Origin: Spirosoma telluris
GTDB lineage: Bacteria > Bacteroidota > Bacteroidia > Cytophagales > Spirosomataceae
Assembly (NCBI GenBank): GCA_003259005.1
Contig: QLII01000001.1
Location: 3,178,501-3,242,500 of the forward strand
Direction: 5' to 3'
Length of the DNA: 64,000 nucleotides
Shown: positions 53,202 to 63,285 of the stretch, one piece after another
Position numbering within the stretch: position 1 is the first letter of the stretch
Layout: each line of letters begins with the position of its first letter
Notes under the pieces: model-generated
What the model was told of the DNA's origin: nothing
Databases searched by the model: none
The model's input: the letters and a program-made list of their open reading frames with translations, nothing else
Position numbers and translations under genes: made by a program

Positions 53202-53597
53202 ATGGAAACGGTAAAAGCAACGATTAAAAATGCCTGGCCTTATCAGCAGGATAAAATGAATTTGCCAGTGCCTGATCTGGAGACGGCCATTCCGTTTTAT
53301 GAAACCATTATGGGTTTCCGGGTGGTATCTCGGCAAACCAGTCCGTTCAAATCGGCTACAATAGATAAGGACGGATTTCAGATCGGGCTCGCTGAAAATG
53401 GCGGTGATCCAACTCAGGATGGCTGTTTCTTTGAGGTCGATGATGTCGAAAAGGCGTTCGCAGAATTAAGGGCGAATGGTCTGGAAAAAAGCGAACCCAT
53501 ATTTGACCATCAGACATATGGAACTACGGACTGGAAAGTCTTTTTTGTCGTGGCTCCCGACGGGCTTTGTTACTGTTATGGAGAAAGGCAAAACTGA
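53202..53597 (+). CDS. VOC-family protein, second
   Basis: 131 residues, intact. NLPVPDLETAIPFYETIMGFRVV and FEVDDVEKAFAELRANG with a C-terminal FVVAPDGLCYCYGE. The metal site at the end is Tyr-Gly-Glu. Function unknown. Same strand as the other VOC protein. Confidence 0.85.
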   Translation: METVKATIKNAWPYQQDKMNLPVPDLETAIPFYETIMGFRVVSRQTSPFKSATIDKDGFQIGLAENGGDPTQDGCFFEVDDVEKAFAELRANGLEKSEPIFDHQTYGTTDWKVFFVVAPDGLCYCYGERQN

Positions 53598-53674
53598 ACG
53601 TCAATTTTTACTAAACCGGTATAGTAAAATACAATAACTCTTCGTTTCAAGACTGAACGAGTTCATCAAAACAT

Positions 53675-53889
53675 ATGACCAACTTCAGACTATTTGGTGG
53701 ACTTTTTCTTATTGCTATCGCCGGGAATATGTCCTGCACGAAAAACAGTGTAAACTTGCCGTGTACTTAACACCCCAGAAAAGCTCAGATTACCTAAAAA
53801 TGACCTGTCTCGACAAATATGTGCTCTACTATTATTACACCCCTGCTGGCCAGACAGTCACATCGCTTATAAAATTCAAAAAAGTCTAA
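53675..53889 (+). CDS. tiny lipoprotein (about 71 residues), one frame break
   Basis: ATG at 53675 begins a signal segment (FRLFGGLFLIAIAGN) ending in lipobox NMSC. The frame closes early, but adding one base near 53760 (CCGTG to CCGGTG, the same change as in ribBA) gives a coherent tail with LTPQKSSDYLK, KYVLYYYYTPAGQ and LIKFKKV, followed directly by a terminator. No family recognised. Confidence 0.6.
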
Positions 53890-53921
53890 CCAGGCAGGTT
53901 GTCAGCCTAAACTGACTTCGT

Positions 53922-53967
53922 TTGCTAAAAAGGGGCCAATCAAGTCGATTGGCCCCTTTTTTAGCAA
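53922..53967 (+). terminator. rho-independent terminator
   Basis: AAAAAGGGGCCAATC pairs with GATTGGCCCCTTTTTT around a 5-base loop (53922-53941 with 53947-53967), followed in part by T residues. It ends the tiny lipoprotein gene. Confidence 0.88.
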
Positions 53968-53987
53968 GTGTTCTCCCTATTTAGAAT

Positions 53988-54248
53988 CCAGTGCGTTGAC
54001 AAAATAGATTCTATTGTTTCTACAGATTCTTTTGGCAGTTAAATGATTGGCTATCAAAACGATAGGATCAACCGCGCGGGCGTCGGACACGGTCCGCCGT
54101 TGCGGGCCGATGCCGCCCCGAGAATCTATAGAAACTAAATTGGACGAATACTAGATCCTCTTGACTCCCAAATATATAAGTGACTGATAATCAATAGGCT
54201 ATTCAGCAATAGAATCTATAGAATCAATTAGAATCTATTTAGACTAAG
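53988..54248. repeat. dispersed repeat element with GC-rich insert
   Basis: CCAGTGCGTTGACAAAATAG (53988-54007) continues with ATTCTATTGTTTCTACAGAT, the left end of the family. The complement of the other end (AGAATCTATAGAAACTAAAT, from 54121) and of CTAGTATT follows. A second partial copy is at 54209-54248 (AGAATCTATAGAATC). Between the arms lies a very GC-rich stretch (54071-54120) including GTCGGACACGGTCCGCC. Confidence 0.7.
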
Positions 54249-54256
54249 CCCCGCTG

Positions 54257-56285
54257 CTATATCTCAATTCGAAACAGGTGCATGGGTAACACATAGGGAT
54301 CAAGCTCAACGTAGTTCTGCTCCCCCTGCCAGGTGTAGTAGGCGCCCGTCAATAGGTCATGAACCGTATAGGATTGGTCAGGGCCAATGCCCAATTGCCA
54401 GATAGGTACCTGAACAACACCCGCCCGACGGTTGTAGGCATCCGTGTTAACCACAATCAGCAGCCGATTACCACCGGATAGCTTCAAATAAGCCATAATC
54501 GCGTCGTCGTTGACGGTGCAGAATGTCAGGTTATTGGTCGTTTGCAACGCTACGTTTTCGCGCCGAATTCGATTGACGAGCGTAATCAGATAGGTTAGTT
54601 TATTCGTTTTTTCCCAGTCCCAATGCCGGATTTCGTACTTCTCCGAGTTCAGGTATTCTTCTTTATTCGGGAATGGTATATGTTCCATCAGCTCGAATGA
54701 GGGGCCATAAATACCGTAGTTACTCGATAGTGTAGCCGCCATGAAATAACGAATCAGGAACTGTGGTTCGTGGCCTCCCTGCAAGCTATAGGGGTTAATG
54801 TCGTGCGTAGTTGGCCAGAAGTTCGGGCGGAAATAATACCGCATTTCCCCTTTTGTAAGCTCAGTCATGTACTCTTCCAGCTCATACTTCGTATTGCGCC
54901 AGGTGTAATAGGTATACGAGTGAGCAAAGCCCCCTTCGCCAATTGCTGCATCACTTTGGGTTTGGTGAAGGCTTCGGCCAGGAACAGCATATCCGGAAAC
55001 TCCTTTTTGACTTCGGCAATGACCCATTCCCAGAACGCAAACGGCTTGGTATGCGGATTATCGACCCGCACGATACGAACACCCCAGGAGGCCCATACGA
55101 GCAAAACGCGCTTCAACTCTTCCCACAGGTTTTGCCAGTCATCGGTTTCGAAGTAAACCGGGTAAATATCCTGATATTTTTTAGGTGGGTTTTCAGCGTA
55201 CTGAATCGTACCATCGGGCCGCTTCTTGAACCATTCGGGATGGTCTTTCGCCCACGGATGGTCGGGAGAGCACTGGATGGCGAGGTCCATGGCAACTTCC
55301 ATTCCGTAATTAGCCGCAATGGCAATCAGGTGCTTAAAATCATCGACTGTACCCAGCTCGGCATGGATAGCATCGTGCCCACCGTCTGCCGAACCAATGC
55401 CATAAGGAACACCCGGTTCACCTGGCTGACAGATCACCGAGTTATTTTTACCCTTCCGGTGCGCAGTACCGATGGGGTGAATAGGCGGCAGGTACAGCAC
55501 ATCGAATCCCATTCCTGAAATGCGCGGCAACAAAGCCTCCACATCTTTAAATGTTCCGTGCCTGGGGGACGCTCCCCCGGCCTCTTCGCGCGCAGCCGAA
55601 CGGGGAAACAGGCAATACCAGGTGCTGAATCCCGCACGGGCACGGTCAACTTCCACCCCAATTCATGCTGGTAACGCGTTGGGTGCTGCCGTTCCGGGTA
55701 GCGAGCAGCGTAAAACGTAAACTGGTCGCTTTCGGCAACAGATACGGCTTCGTCGTACCGGCTTTCATCGCGAAACAGCGCAGCCATTTCCCGAAGTACG
55801 TTCACATCGGCTGGTTCGTCAACGGGCTCCTTCTTCTTTTTTCCCTTTGCTTTCATTACTTCGGCTACCTTCCCTCCTGCCCGGACCACCATGCCATCTA
55901 TGTATGTAGCCCCTGCCAGCAGTTCACTGGGAATGCGCTGACCATCGGCTACTTTCAGGTGAACTTCATGCTGCCAGGAAGCCAGATGATCGACCCAGGC
56001 TTCAAAGGTGTAGGTATACCGACCCTGTTTTTCAGCAATGAATGACGCGCCCCAGCGATCGTTGCCAAGCAACGCCATAGCGGTCTCCGTCCAGGTGGTA
56101 TCATCGGTGTGTTTATACAGTAGTACAGCAGCCAGATAATCGTGCCCATCAGCAAAAATGTCAGCTTCAACAGCCACCACATCGCCTGGAATAGCTTTTA
56201 TCGGAAATTTGCCGCCATCAAGTTCGGGAGATACGCGTTCGATAACGACGCGCGATTGACCGGAAATAGTCGTAGGAACGCTCAT
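54257..56285 (-). CDS. glgE: alpha-1,4-glucan:maltose-1-phosphate maltosyltransferase, two frame breaks
   Basis: Repaired length is 676 residues, the usual GlgE size, from 56285 (MSVPTTISGQ). N-terminal beta domain (residues 1-120) is followed by the GH13_3 barrel: VDRARAGFSTWYCLFPRS, GFDVLYLPPIHPIG, GVRIVRVDNPHTKP (nucleophile Asp), LFLAEAFT (acid Glu), RPNFWPTTHDINP. It transfers maltosyl from maltose-1-phosphate to growing alpha-glucan. Breaks: CCCCC 54930-54934 and CCCC 55656-55659. The usual partners (treS/mak, glgB) are not in the window. Confidence 0.92.
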
Positions 56286-56363
56286 GCAATCAAGGTTTGA
56301 TTGATAAATCGTGAATAACGGAGCAATGTTACAAAAAAGCCGGATTATCAAAACCGGCTACAA

Positions 56364-56475
56364 GTGCTTAACCAAAATAGATTCTATTGTTTCTAAAGAT
56401 TCTTTTGAGGCTAGTTGATTCTTAGTGCCAAAAGGATCTATAGAAACAATAGAATCTATTTTACCAAAGTACTAG
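56364..56475. repeat. dispersed repeat element, best-preserved copy
   Basis: Arms 56374-56400 and 56436-56462 (AAAATAGATTCTATTGTTTC and complement) pair over 27 bases with one mismatch and a 35-base spacer. Outside them lie GTGCTTAACC and ACCAAAGTACTAGTG, a degenerate form of the CTAGTGCTTTGCC end. It sits between glgE and the PAP2 gene. Confidence 0.8.
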
Positions 56476-56498
56476 TGTCAAAAAGAGTTAAGTCATGC

Positions 56499-58007
56499 TT
56501 ATTTAGCCCCGTCGGTCTTTGCCCCTGCAACGGCCAACTGCCCGATAGTAGTTCCCAGCTTCGCTCCTCCGTCAGCATCAAACCGAAACTGAGTGCCTCC
56601 GTATAGTCCCGACAAGCTCGCTTCTGCAGCTTGTGCAGTCAGACGAGTGGCTTCATCCGGAAATAAATAGCCCAGTACCGTAGCGGCTGCGGTCGAAACG
56701 GTTGCCCGATCGGCTACGTAGCCAGGGGCGTTTGGGATAGGCGTGGCCGTTTTAATCGTTGGGTCCAGTTGCGAAGGACGCGGCACAAAATACGTATACA
56801 TCGTTCGCCAACTGGCTGTCACGCCATCCTGCATGGCCCGATTCAACAGCGCATACGTGCGGGCTGTTCGCAGTTCATTTTGGCCATCCTGCCGAATAAG
56901 GTCTTCGACCAGAAAATTCCACAGGCCAGCCAGCGAATAGGTACCGGGACCATTATCCCAATAGCTGGCAATGCGCCATTGGTCGCGGGTGCGGGTGTTC
57001 GCTATGTCGCGTACCTCGCTCAAGGCTTTCTGAAACTCCGATGACGTAGTCGCGGGGGGAGCCGCAGGGGATGTCTGGAAAATAGCCGTGGAATCATACC
57101 AGGTTTTCACTTTACCCGCCAATGGCAGGATAGGTACCCGCTCCGGGAGTTCAATGCTCTTCCACTTCTGGTCGTACGACGATTTGGCGAGTGCAGTTTG
57201 CCAGGTATTGCCAGGGTCATTGGCAGCACTGAAGCGGTCGCTTTTGGCGCGGTCAATAACTTTAGTCATCAGGGTTGTAGCCAGATCTTCACCCGCTTTC
57301 AAATCGCTGGGCACATTAGCCCCCACCCATAGTCGGCTTTGTTTATGTTCCGTTGCCTTCGCTTTGAGAAAGGCGACTTCGTTCGGAAAAAAGTAAGCCA
57401 GCATTTGACAGGATACCTCGGCAACAGCCGCATCCTCCGACGGATAGGACGGCACATCGAGAATAGGTACCCTGGCAACAACGCCCTGTTGCTCCAGCGA
57501 TGGCCGGTTGTATTGGTATTTGGCCCGCCACGCCACAACCAGCGCATCATATTGCGCCACGCTCAATAAAGCATACACCCGAGCGGCAAAGGGCGGGCCT
57601 GCGTAGGGGTTTCCTGCATCAGCGGTTGTCGTCTGGCCAGTTGCATAATCGTACCCAGGGGCTACATTGTATTTTGCCACCAGTTGGCGGGCAATTTGAT
57701 TCCAGCGCAAAACGCCCCCGGCTGCCCAATAGTTAACGGCGGTGTTCTGCTCAGGCGTAGCGGCTAATACGCCGTTTTTCACATCGGCCAACTCCTTTTT
57801 GTAGGCATCGGACGTAATCGCTACAGGCTGAGGAACAGCTATATCTGAGGCTGATTTGAGGATAATGGTTCGCCAGTTCCCTCCGTCGGCATCGACCGAT
57901 GTAGGGACAACAAATGGCAAAACCCCTTCATCAATAATAGGCTCTTTACAGCCTACCATCCACAGCAGTAATGCACTTAGACTAATCGAAAAACTACGTA
58001 TTTTCAT
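56499..58007 (-). CDS. PAP2-like (vanadium haloperoxidase/phosphatase superfamily) lipoprotein without motif histidines
   Basis: 502 residues from 58007 (MKIRSF), lipobox VGCK. Two PAP2-like repeats: first with KYQYNRPS, SYPSEDAAVAE and SRLWVGANVPSD; second with YFVPRPS, GYVADRATVSTAAA and GLYGGTQFRFDADGG. The scaffold matches the haloperoxidase-like PAP2 branch, but the PSGH and GxH histidines are replaced (PSED, GAN, GTQ). Activity is doubtful. The outer-membrane protein follows on the same strand, upstream. Confidence 0.8.
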   Translation of the reverse strand: MKIRSFSISLSALLLWMVGCKEPIIDEGVLPFVVPTSVDADGGNWRTIILKSASDIAVPQPVAITSDAYKKELADVKNGVLAATPEQNTAVNYWAAGGVLRWNQIARQLVAKYNVAPGYDYATGQTTTADAGNPYAGPPFAARVYALLSVAQYDALVVAWRAKYQYNRPSLEQQGVVARVPILDVPSYPSEDAAVAEVSCQMLAYFFPNEVAFLKAKATEHKQSRLWVGANVPSDLKAGEDLATTLMTKVIDRAKSDRFSAANDPGNTWQTALAKSSYDQKWKSIELPERVPILPLAGKVKTWYDSTAIFQTSPAAPPATTSSEFQKALSEVRDIANTRTRDQWRIASYWDNGPGTYSLAGLWNFLVEDLIRQDGQNELRTARTYALLNRAMQDGVTASWRTMYTYFVPRPSQLDPTIKTATPIPNAPGYVADRATVSTAAATVLGYLFPDEATRLTAQAAEASLSGLYGGTQFRFDADGGAKLGTTIGQLAVAGAKTDGAK

Positions 58008-58038
58008 GATTGACAAGGTCGTTCAAACGAACGGACGA

Positions 58039-58956
58039 CTAATTATTTGCGGTCCAATGACCAATGACCAGTCCGGCATTGAGTTGTGTACTTTTGCCGA
58101 TATTCCGGCCATCGAGTGTCGTGTTATAGCCTGCCGTTAACCCGAATTGCTTTAACAGCCGCAGGTAGGCCGTTGCCCCTACCCGTGTGAAGCCAACCGC
58201 ATTCGTCGGAAATGGAACGCCTGGGCCAATGTCGGTGCCGCTGCTATGGGGTGTTTGGCGCTGGAACCAGGCATCTATAGTAAACACCTTTGTCACAATG
58301 CCCGCCCGGACAATGAGTTCGGTTACATCAGGCACGTTGACTTTTAAGCCACTGTTTGGATTCAGTTGACTCGGGTCATAGATATTTACAATATGGTCAA
58401 GTTTGACCTGCCCGCGCCGGATGTAGCCATATTGACCCGTTATAAAAAAGTTGGGTGCCTTAAAATGCAGTATAGTACGGCCATCAAGATTCTGAGACCC
58501 TCGCCCAATAGCCACCAATGCATCATTAACGTAATTCTGGATGGGCATCGAGTAGCCCACCGCAAACTGCCAGGAGAGCTTGGTCTTCCCAAATTTATAG
58601 TCATACGCTTCCCAGCGAAGCGTACCCGACACGTCCTGAAAACCTTCCTGCTTAGGAAAATAGCCCGCACTGGCCTGGGTTCTGACATAGGGAGCGGCCA
58701 CAATCAAATCAAGATCATAGCCCAGACCGTAAGTACCAACCACGGTGAGTGCCTGAGTCGTAACCGTACCGAGGTTCGGATTTTTCGTTTCGGTGGTATT
58801 GATGTAGTACGTATCGTAGGTTTCCTGCGAGCCAACTATGGCCAGACTGGCCTTTCGCTGGCCCCGCATAAAGCCGTCGATTAGTCCCTGGGCGTAGGCC
58901 TCTGGGGCAACTATCAATAGGGCAAGACTAAGTAGGACAGTTAAATTAAATCGCAT
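58039..58956 (-). CDS. outer-membrane beta-barrel protein (transporter-like)
   Basis: 305 residues from 58956 (MRFNLTVLL) with signal peptide ending AYAQ. Alternating hydrophobic strands (TYGLGYDLDLIVAAPYVRT, WQFAVGYSMPIQNYV, FFITGQYGYIRRG, TAGYNTTLDG) and a C-terminal aromatic-poor last strand GLVIGHWTANN. It resembles MetA-phenol-type or similar porin-like transporters. It starts the two-gene unit with the PAP2-like gene, 31 bases apart. Confidence 0.78.
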   Translation of the reverse strand: MRFNLTVLLSLALLIVAPEAYAQGLIDGFMRGQRKASLAIVGSQETYDTYYINTTETKNPNLGTVTTQALTVVGTYGLGYDLDLIVAAPYVRTQASAGYFPKQEGFQDVSGTLRWEAYDYKFGKTKLSWQFAVGYSMPIQNYVNDALVAIGRGSQNLDGRTILHFKAPNFFITGQYGYIRRGQVKLDHIVNIYDPSQLNPNSGLKVNVPDVTELIVRAGIVTKVFTIDAWFQRQTPHSSGTDIGPGVPFPTNAVGFTRVGATAYLRLLKQFGLTAGYNTTLDGRNIGKSTQLNAGLVIGHWTANN

Positions 58957-59356
58957 ATAGCTGCTTTGGATAGGTAAAGGTAGCTTTTCGACGGGATCGA
59001 ATACCATAAACTGACCTATTCTGTGCTACCGGCCCTGGAAAACTAATGAACGCATAAATCCGCCGTTTCTTGCCCGAATAAGCAATAGCTTACTAACAAG
59101 GGCCTATCGGAGCAGGAAATAAGCCTGAATTATTAGCTCGTGAATAAGTTTGCAAAGTCTTTTACATAGACTGTACTAAATTGGTGATATATGGCCTAAA
59201 TAGCGTCAACACCTTACAAACTTATTCACGAGTCTACCCTTCGTTTTGGCCAGTTTCAGATGGTCGCAAAACGTCCTCATATTGTCGCGATTACCCCGCA
59301 TGCACGTACCTTGTCTGGTTTAACTTTGTGCAAACAGTAAACGAATAGCAAACAAC
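58957..59356. other. divergent gap with a 16-bp spaced inverted repeat
   Basis: CTCGTGAATAAGTTTG (59137-59152) and its exact complement (59217-59232) are 64 bases apart, in the gap between the outer-membrane gene (minus) and the reductase (plus). Far enough from both starts to be an upstream regulatory site or a rare remnant of a hairpin. No gene seen. Confidence 0.6.
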
Positions 59357-59932
59357 ATGAGAAAGATCCGAATCATAGAACATATCTCCCTGGACGGCGT
59401 GATCCAGCACGAAAACGACGAAAACTTCGTGCATGGCAATTGGACGATACCCTATCGAAGTCAGGCTGGGCTAGAGGCCGTCATTGAAGCACAGGGCAGC
59501 TCCTTCGATCTGCTGCTTGGCCGCCACACCTACGATTTGTGGTCTGACTACTGGCCAAAAGCCGTGAATAGTCCAATCGCAAACAGTCTGAACGATGCAA
59601 CCAAATACGTCGCCACGCACAGGCCAGACAGCCTCGACTGGGGTCCGGTCAGGGACTTAGGCGCGGATATTATCGAGGGTATTCGCGACCTTAAGTCAAC
59701 GGATGGTACTGACCTGATCGTCTGGGGAAGTTCAACATTGACGTCGGTGCTACTAGAGCAGGGATTGGGCGACGAGGTTGTTCTGCTTGTCTACCCAGTC
59801 TTGCTGGGCCGGGGTAAACACTTTTTTTCGGAGGGTACCGCCCCAAGCGAACTCGCTTTGGTCAGCACGATGGTTATACCTACTGGCGTGCTCATAAACA
59901 CGTACCAGCACGTTGGATCGCTGCGAACCTAA
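59357..59932 (+). CDS. RibD C-terminal/dihydrofolate-reductase-fold protein
   Basis: 191 residues, intact. RIIEHISLDGVIQ (start of the fold), LLLGRHTYDLWSDYW, IVWGSSTLTSVLLEQGLGDEVVLLVYPVLLGRGKHFF, all typical of the YyaP/YwjB-type stand-alone reductases. NADPH-dependent reduction is expected; substrate unknown. It is not the riboflavin RibD, which has a deaminase half. Confidence 0.9.
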   Translation: MRKIRIIEHISLDGVIQHENDENFVHGNWTIPYRSQAGLEAVIEAQGSSFDLLLGRHTYDLWSDYWPKAVNSPIANSLNDATKYVATHRPDSLDWGPVRDLGADIIEGIRDLKSTDGTDLIVWGSSTLTSVLLEQGLGDEVVLLVYPVLLGRGKHFFSEGTAPSELALVSTMVIPTGVLINTYQHVGSLRT

Positions 59933-60044
59933 GTCTGGTTTGTATTGTCCATTAATTAGTCTGTAAAGAAAGCCTTCTCCTTTTAAAGGACTAATCCTGG
60001 CCCACCATGTAAATTCGACCATTTGGCGTATCAGCAGCGAAGCG

Positions 60045-61945
60045 TTATTTAGAACCTGACTGGCTCCTCAACATCTTCACTATGAGTTGCTTAAGATCGC
60101 GCAACTCCTGCTGATTTTGTTGTTGCTGCTGTTCAAGAGCGACTAGCTTATCTGTCTGTTGCTGATTGATTAACTGTTGCGACCGGTTTTCCTTCTCCAA
60201 CTGGATGCTGTACAACGTTAGCTCTTCAATCTTCTCTAACAAAGTAGCGTTCATAGTTGTTGGGTCCACACCTTCCCGAACTACCTGAGCTGCCGACGGC
60301 ACACCTGGCAAATGACCATGCTGGCGAATATAATTAGCTACAGATTCAAGCGGGCGAAGTTGGTAGGTAGGCATAAATACCTTATCACTCCACTCATTGA
60401 CAGTATTAATCCGAAGCCGATACTGGCCTTTTATCACATCTCCCCGCTCATTGACGGTCAGAAACTGATTCGTAGAAAGAGTTGGTTGACTGAGGGTTGT
60501 CAAATTAGTTAATCGTAAACCACTGGCATCAGTTGTTTCACCAACAACTTCCAGCCGGGCAGTAGGCGATGAGGTACCGATACCCACATTAGCCCCATTA
60601 CCCAGTACTACTGCATTGCTAACCGCTACGATAGCCCCGGCTCCAATCGCCGTTGCATTAAATAACGGGTCTGCTTTCCCGGCTAGTAAGCCATCTGCCT
60701 GAGCCCCTAAAAACGTATTGCGTGACCCCTTATCATGCAGGCCTGTGTGATAACCGATATAGACATTATCATCTGAGTCGATCGACGTAGGACCGGCCTT
60801 ATTTCCCACAATGGTGTTGTGCGAACCCGTCGAAATATTCCGGCCAGCGTTAACACCAAAGAAAGTATTTCCCTGTCCGGTCGTATTCTGATAACCAGCC
60901 TGATAGCCCACAAATGTATTGGAATCAGCGAGGGCGTTATAGCCTGACTGGTATCCTATGTAGGTACTCTTTTGTCCTGTCTGATTGGTGTAGCCCGCTT
61001 TGGAACCTACATACAAATTTCCCGATACTATATTATTATAGCCAGCAGAGTCACCTACGATCACATTATACGCGCCAGTGTGATTATTCATACCAGCCAG
61101 GTAACCAAGAAAAATATTGCTCTTACCTGTCGTATTAAACTGCCCGGCATATACGCCCATAAAGGTATTGCCCGAGCCCGTTGTGCTAAATTGACCCGCC
61201 GAGAACCCCATGAAGGTATTTCCGGAACCGGTCGAATTGACATAGCCCGCCAGGCCGCCAATAAAAGCGTTAGAACTGCCCGATGTATTCCCGTAACCTG
61301 CCTGAGAACCCAGAAAGGCATTATAATCGCCATTTTTGTTCGAATAGCCCGCCTGGTATCCTACAAAAGCATTATACGGTCCCGTTATATTCTGATAACC
61401 CGATCCACTACCCACAAAAGTATTATAAGAGGCATCTGTATTGCTATAGCCTGCACCCGGGCCCAAAAAAGCATTACTAGAGCCCGATGTATTAGAGTAA
61501 CCCGACCAGGTACCCAGAAAAGCGTTATTATTCCCGAATGTATTAGTATAGCCCGCTTTGTAGCCGATAAAGGCATTCTGAAAACCGACTTCGTTAGAAT
61601 AACCTGCTGTATACCCTAAAAAGGCATTTTGATAACCCGTCGTGTTATAAAAACCTGCTTGGGTACCCATAAAGGCATTCTGATAACCCGTTGTATTCGA
61701 ATATCCCGCCGAGGACCCTATAAAGGCATTAGCAGCACCCGACGTGTTCGCCTGGCCGGCGTTAAAGCCCAAAAAAGAATTATCAGCCCTGTCGTCGTTA
61801 CCTGACCTGCCCCCGCTCCTATAAGGGTATTAAAATTGGCCGGTGTAATGGAGTTGGGTGTATTGACTACATAATTGGTTTGAGCCTGAACCAGGAAGGA
61901 TGCACGCAGAGCCAATAGACAAACTAGAAGAGATAGCTTATTCAT
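60045..61945 (-). CDS. bead-repeat (YadA-head-like) secreted protein with coiled-coil tail, one frame break
   Basis: Repaired length is 633 residues. Signal peptide ends LVQAQ. About 21 repeats of 17 residues with the pattern N(A/T)FxG..AGY.NTTG.. form a parallel beta-roll like the YadA head. Next come GIGTSSPTARLEVVG (as in phage tail or endosialidase-chaperone proteins) and a Bacteroidota-typical tail NEWSDKVFMPTYQLRPL, LPGVPSA, NATLLEKIEELTLYSIQLEKE, then a Gln-rich coiled coil. The frame breaks at CCC 61787-61789. Surface exposure as a trimer is likely; no type IX signal is seen. Confidence 0.85.
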
Positions 61946-62053
61946 AAAATAATGGTTTAAGCCAAAAAAATGTCTTCTTATTTACAAATTGACTCTAATG
62001 TAGCTACTTGTCTATTGATTGTCAAGAAGTAATTAATGATGATTAAGTGATCA

Positions 62054-63275
62054 TCATTTGCCAGTATCCTGCTCAGTATCAGGATGGAAACTGCGCCACG
62101 AGTGCCAGAATTCCTGATGCGCTTTCGGGATGGGATTGAGCCGCCGACCCGTTAGTGAGCCTGCAATGCAATGCCCACGCCAAGTCCAGGTAGATCCGGT
62201 TTCCTGATCGGTGAGCTTTCGGTTAGCGTACTGGAAGGTGAGTGTTTGTACCCCACCCGCCGACTCCAGGCTCCAAATGATACACTGTCCGGGGCCATTG
62301 TGAGCAGTAGAGGCTCTCCACCTACGACATCGTTCAGTATGCGCTTTGTTTCCAGTTTATTCCAGTCGTAGGCTTTCGAGAAGCCCGCCTTCTCCACACC
62401 AATAACCCACGATTTGGGTTTCCAGGAAGCAGAGTCACGCCGGGTAAGTTTTCCTTTCGAGAGGCCCCGATCGTAGTTTTTCATCCCTGCGAATTCCTCG
62501 GCAAAGGCAGGATCAGCCTGTAGTACCCGCGTGTTGGGGTGTTCAGCCGCCCATTCACCCAGCGTCATCTGGCGACCTGTCAACTCGGTCAGGATCTGCC
62601 CTTTTAGCGGCCCTACAATAGCCTCGCCCGTAGCCTGTCGCCACCAGCTCCCGGTTCGTTTATCTTCAAACATGGCATTGAAATGGTCCATGCCCACCAA
62701 TCTGAATTCATCGGCCTCCCCACGTATCATCGGGCTAAATACGCGCCCCGTCCGACAAACAGTGCAATAGGTAATCATCACCGGCTCGCCACCCACGGTA
62801 TCGCGTACCTGATGGTGATAACCAATGAGTTGTAACGGATAAGCCGTTGCCTCCCCCATGGATGTAAAGCCACAACAAGTTTGTTTAGCGGAATCTTATT
62901 CTCACTCATGGGCACTACCCGCTTCGTGATCGGCTGAAGAAACATATGGTCGGCCATCATCTCCATGTTAACCTCATAGAGTACTACGCCATACAGCAAA
63001 ACGAGCCCACCAGCTACATACCGATGCCATGCCTTCCGAGGTTTTGTCACGATTAAAAACGCGGGATAGGCAAGTAGTAACAGCCCAATCAAGCGCAGCC
63101 AACTGATGTTCTGATGCAGCCAGTAAGCCAGTTCGACACGGCCAAGCTGCCCTGAAGCAGCCGCGTCAAGCCCAAGCTGACTGCCGGGAAAGGGCATGAT
63201 AAAATAGACGCTCAGCACCTCAAGGACAATCAGCAGGAGGATTGGCAGGAGAAAGAACAACAGGGATCGTTTCAT
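62054..63275 (-). CDS. DUF3179-domain membrane protein, two frame breaks
   Basis: Repaired length is 407 residues from 63275 (MKRSLLFF). Three N-terminal membrane segments (about residues 5-30, 60-80, 90-105) are followed by the DUF3179 domain: CTVCRTGRVFSP, DKRTGSWWRQATGEAIVGPL, and after repair QETGSTWTWRGHCIAG and FWHSWRSFHPDT. The Cys pair and conserved Trp/His are intact. Function unknown. Breaks: CCCC 62251 and CC 62870. It starts 10 bases after the AhpD-like gene stops. Confidence 0.85.
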
Positions 63276-63285
63276 TAAGAACAGG

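Noticed and set aside
60900..61770. Regular 51-base direct repeats that could suggest a CRISPR array
   Set aside because: Repeats are translated 17-residue beads, in frame and without unique spacers.
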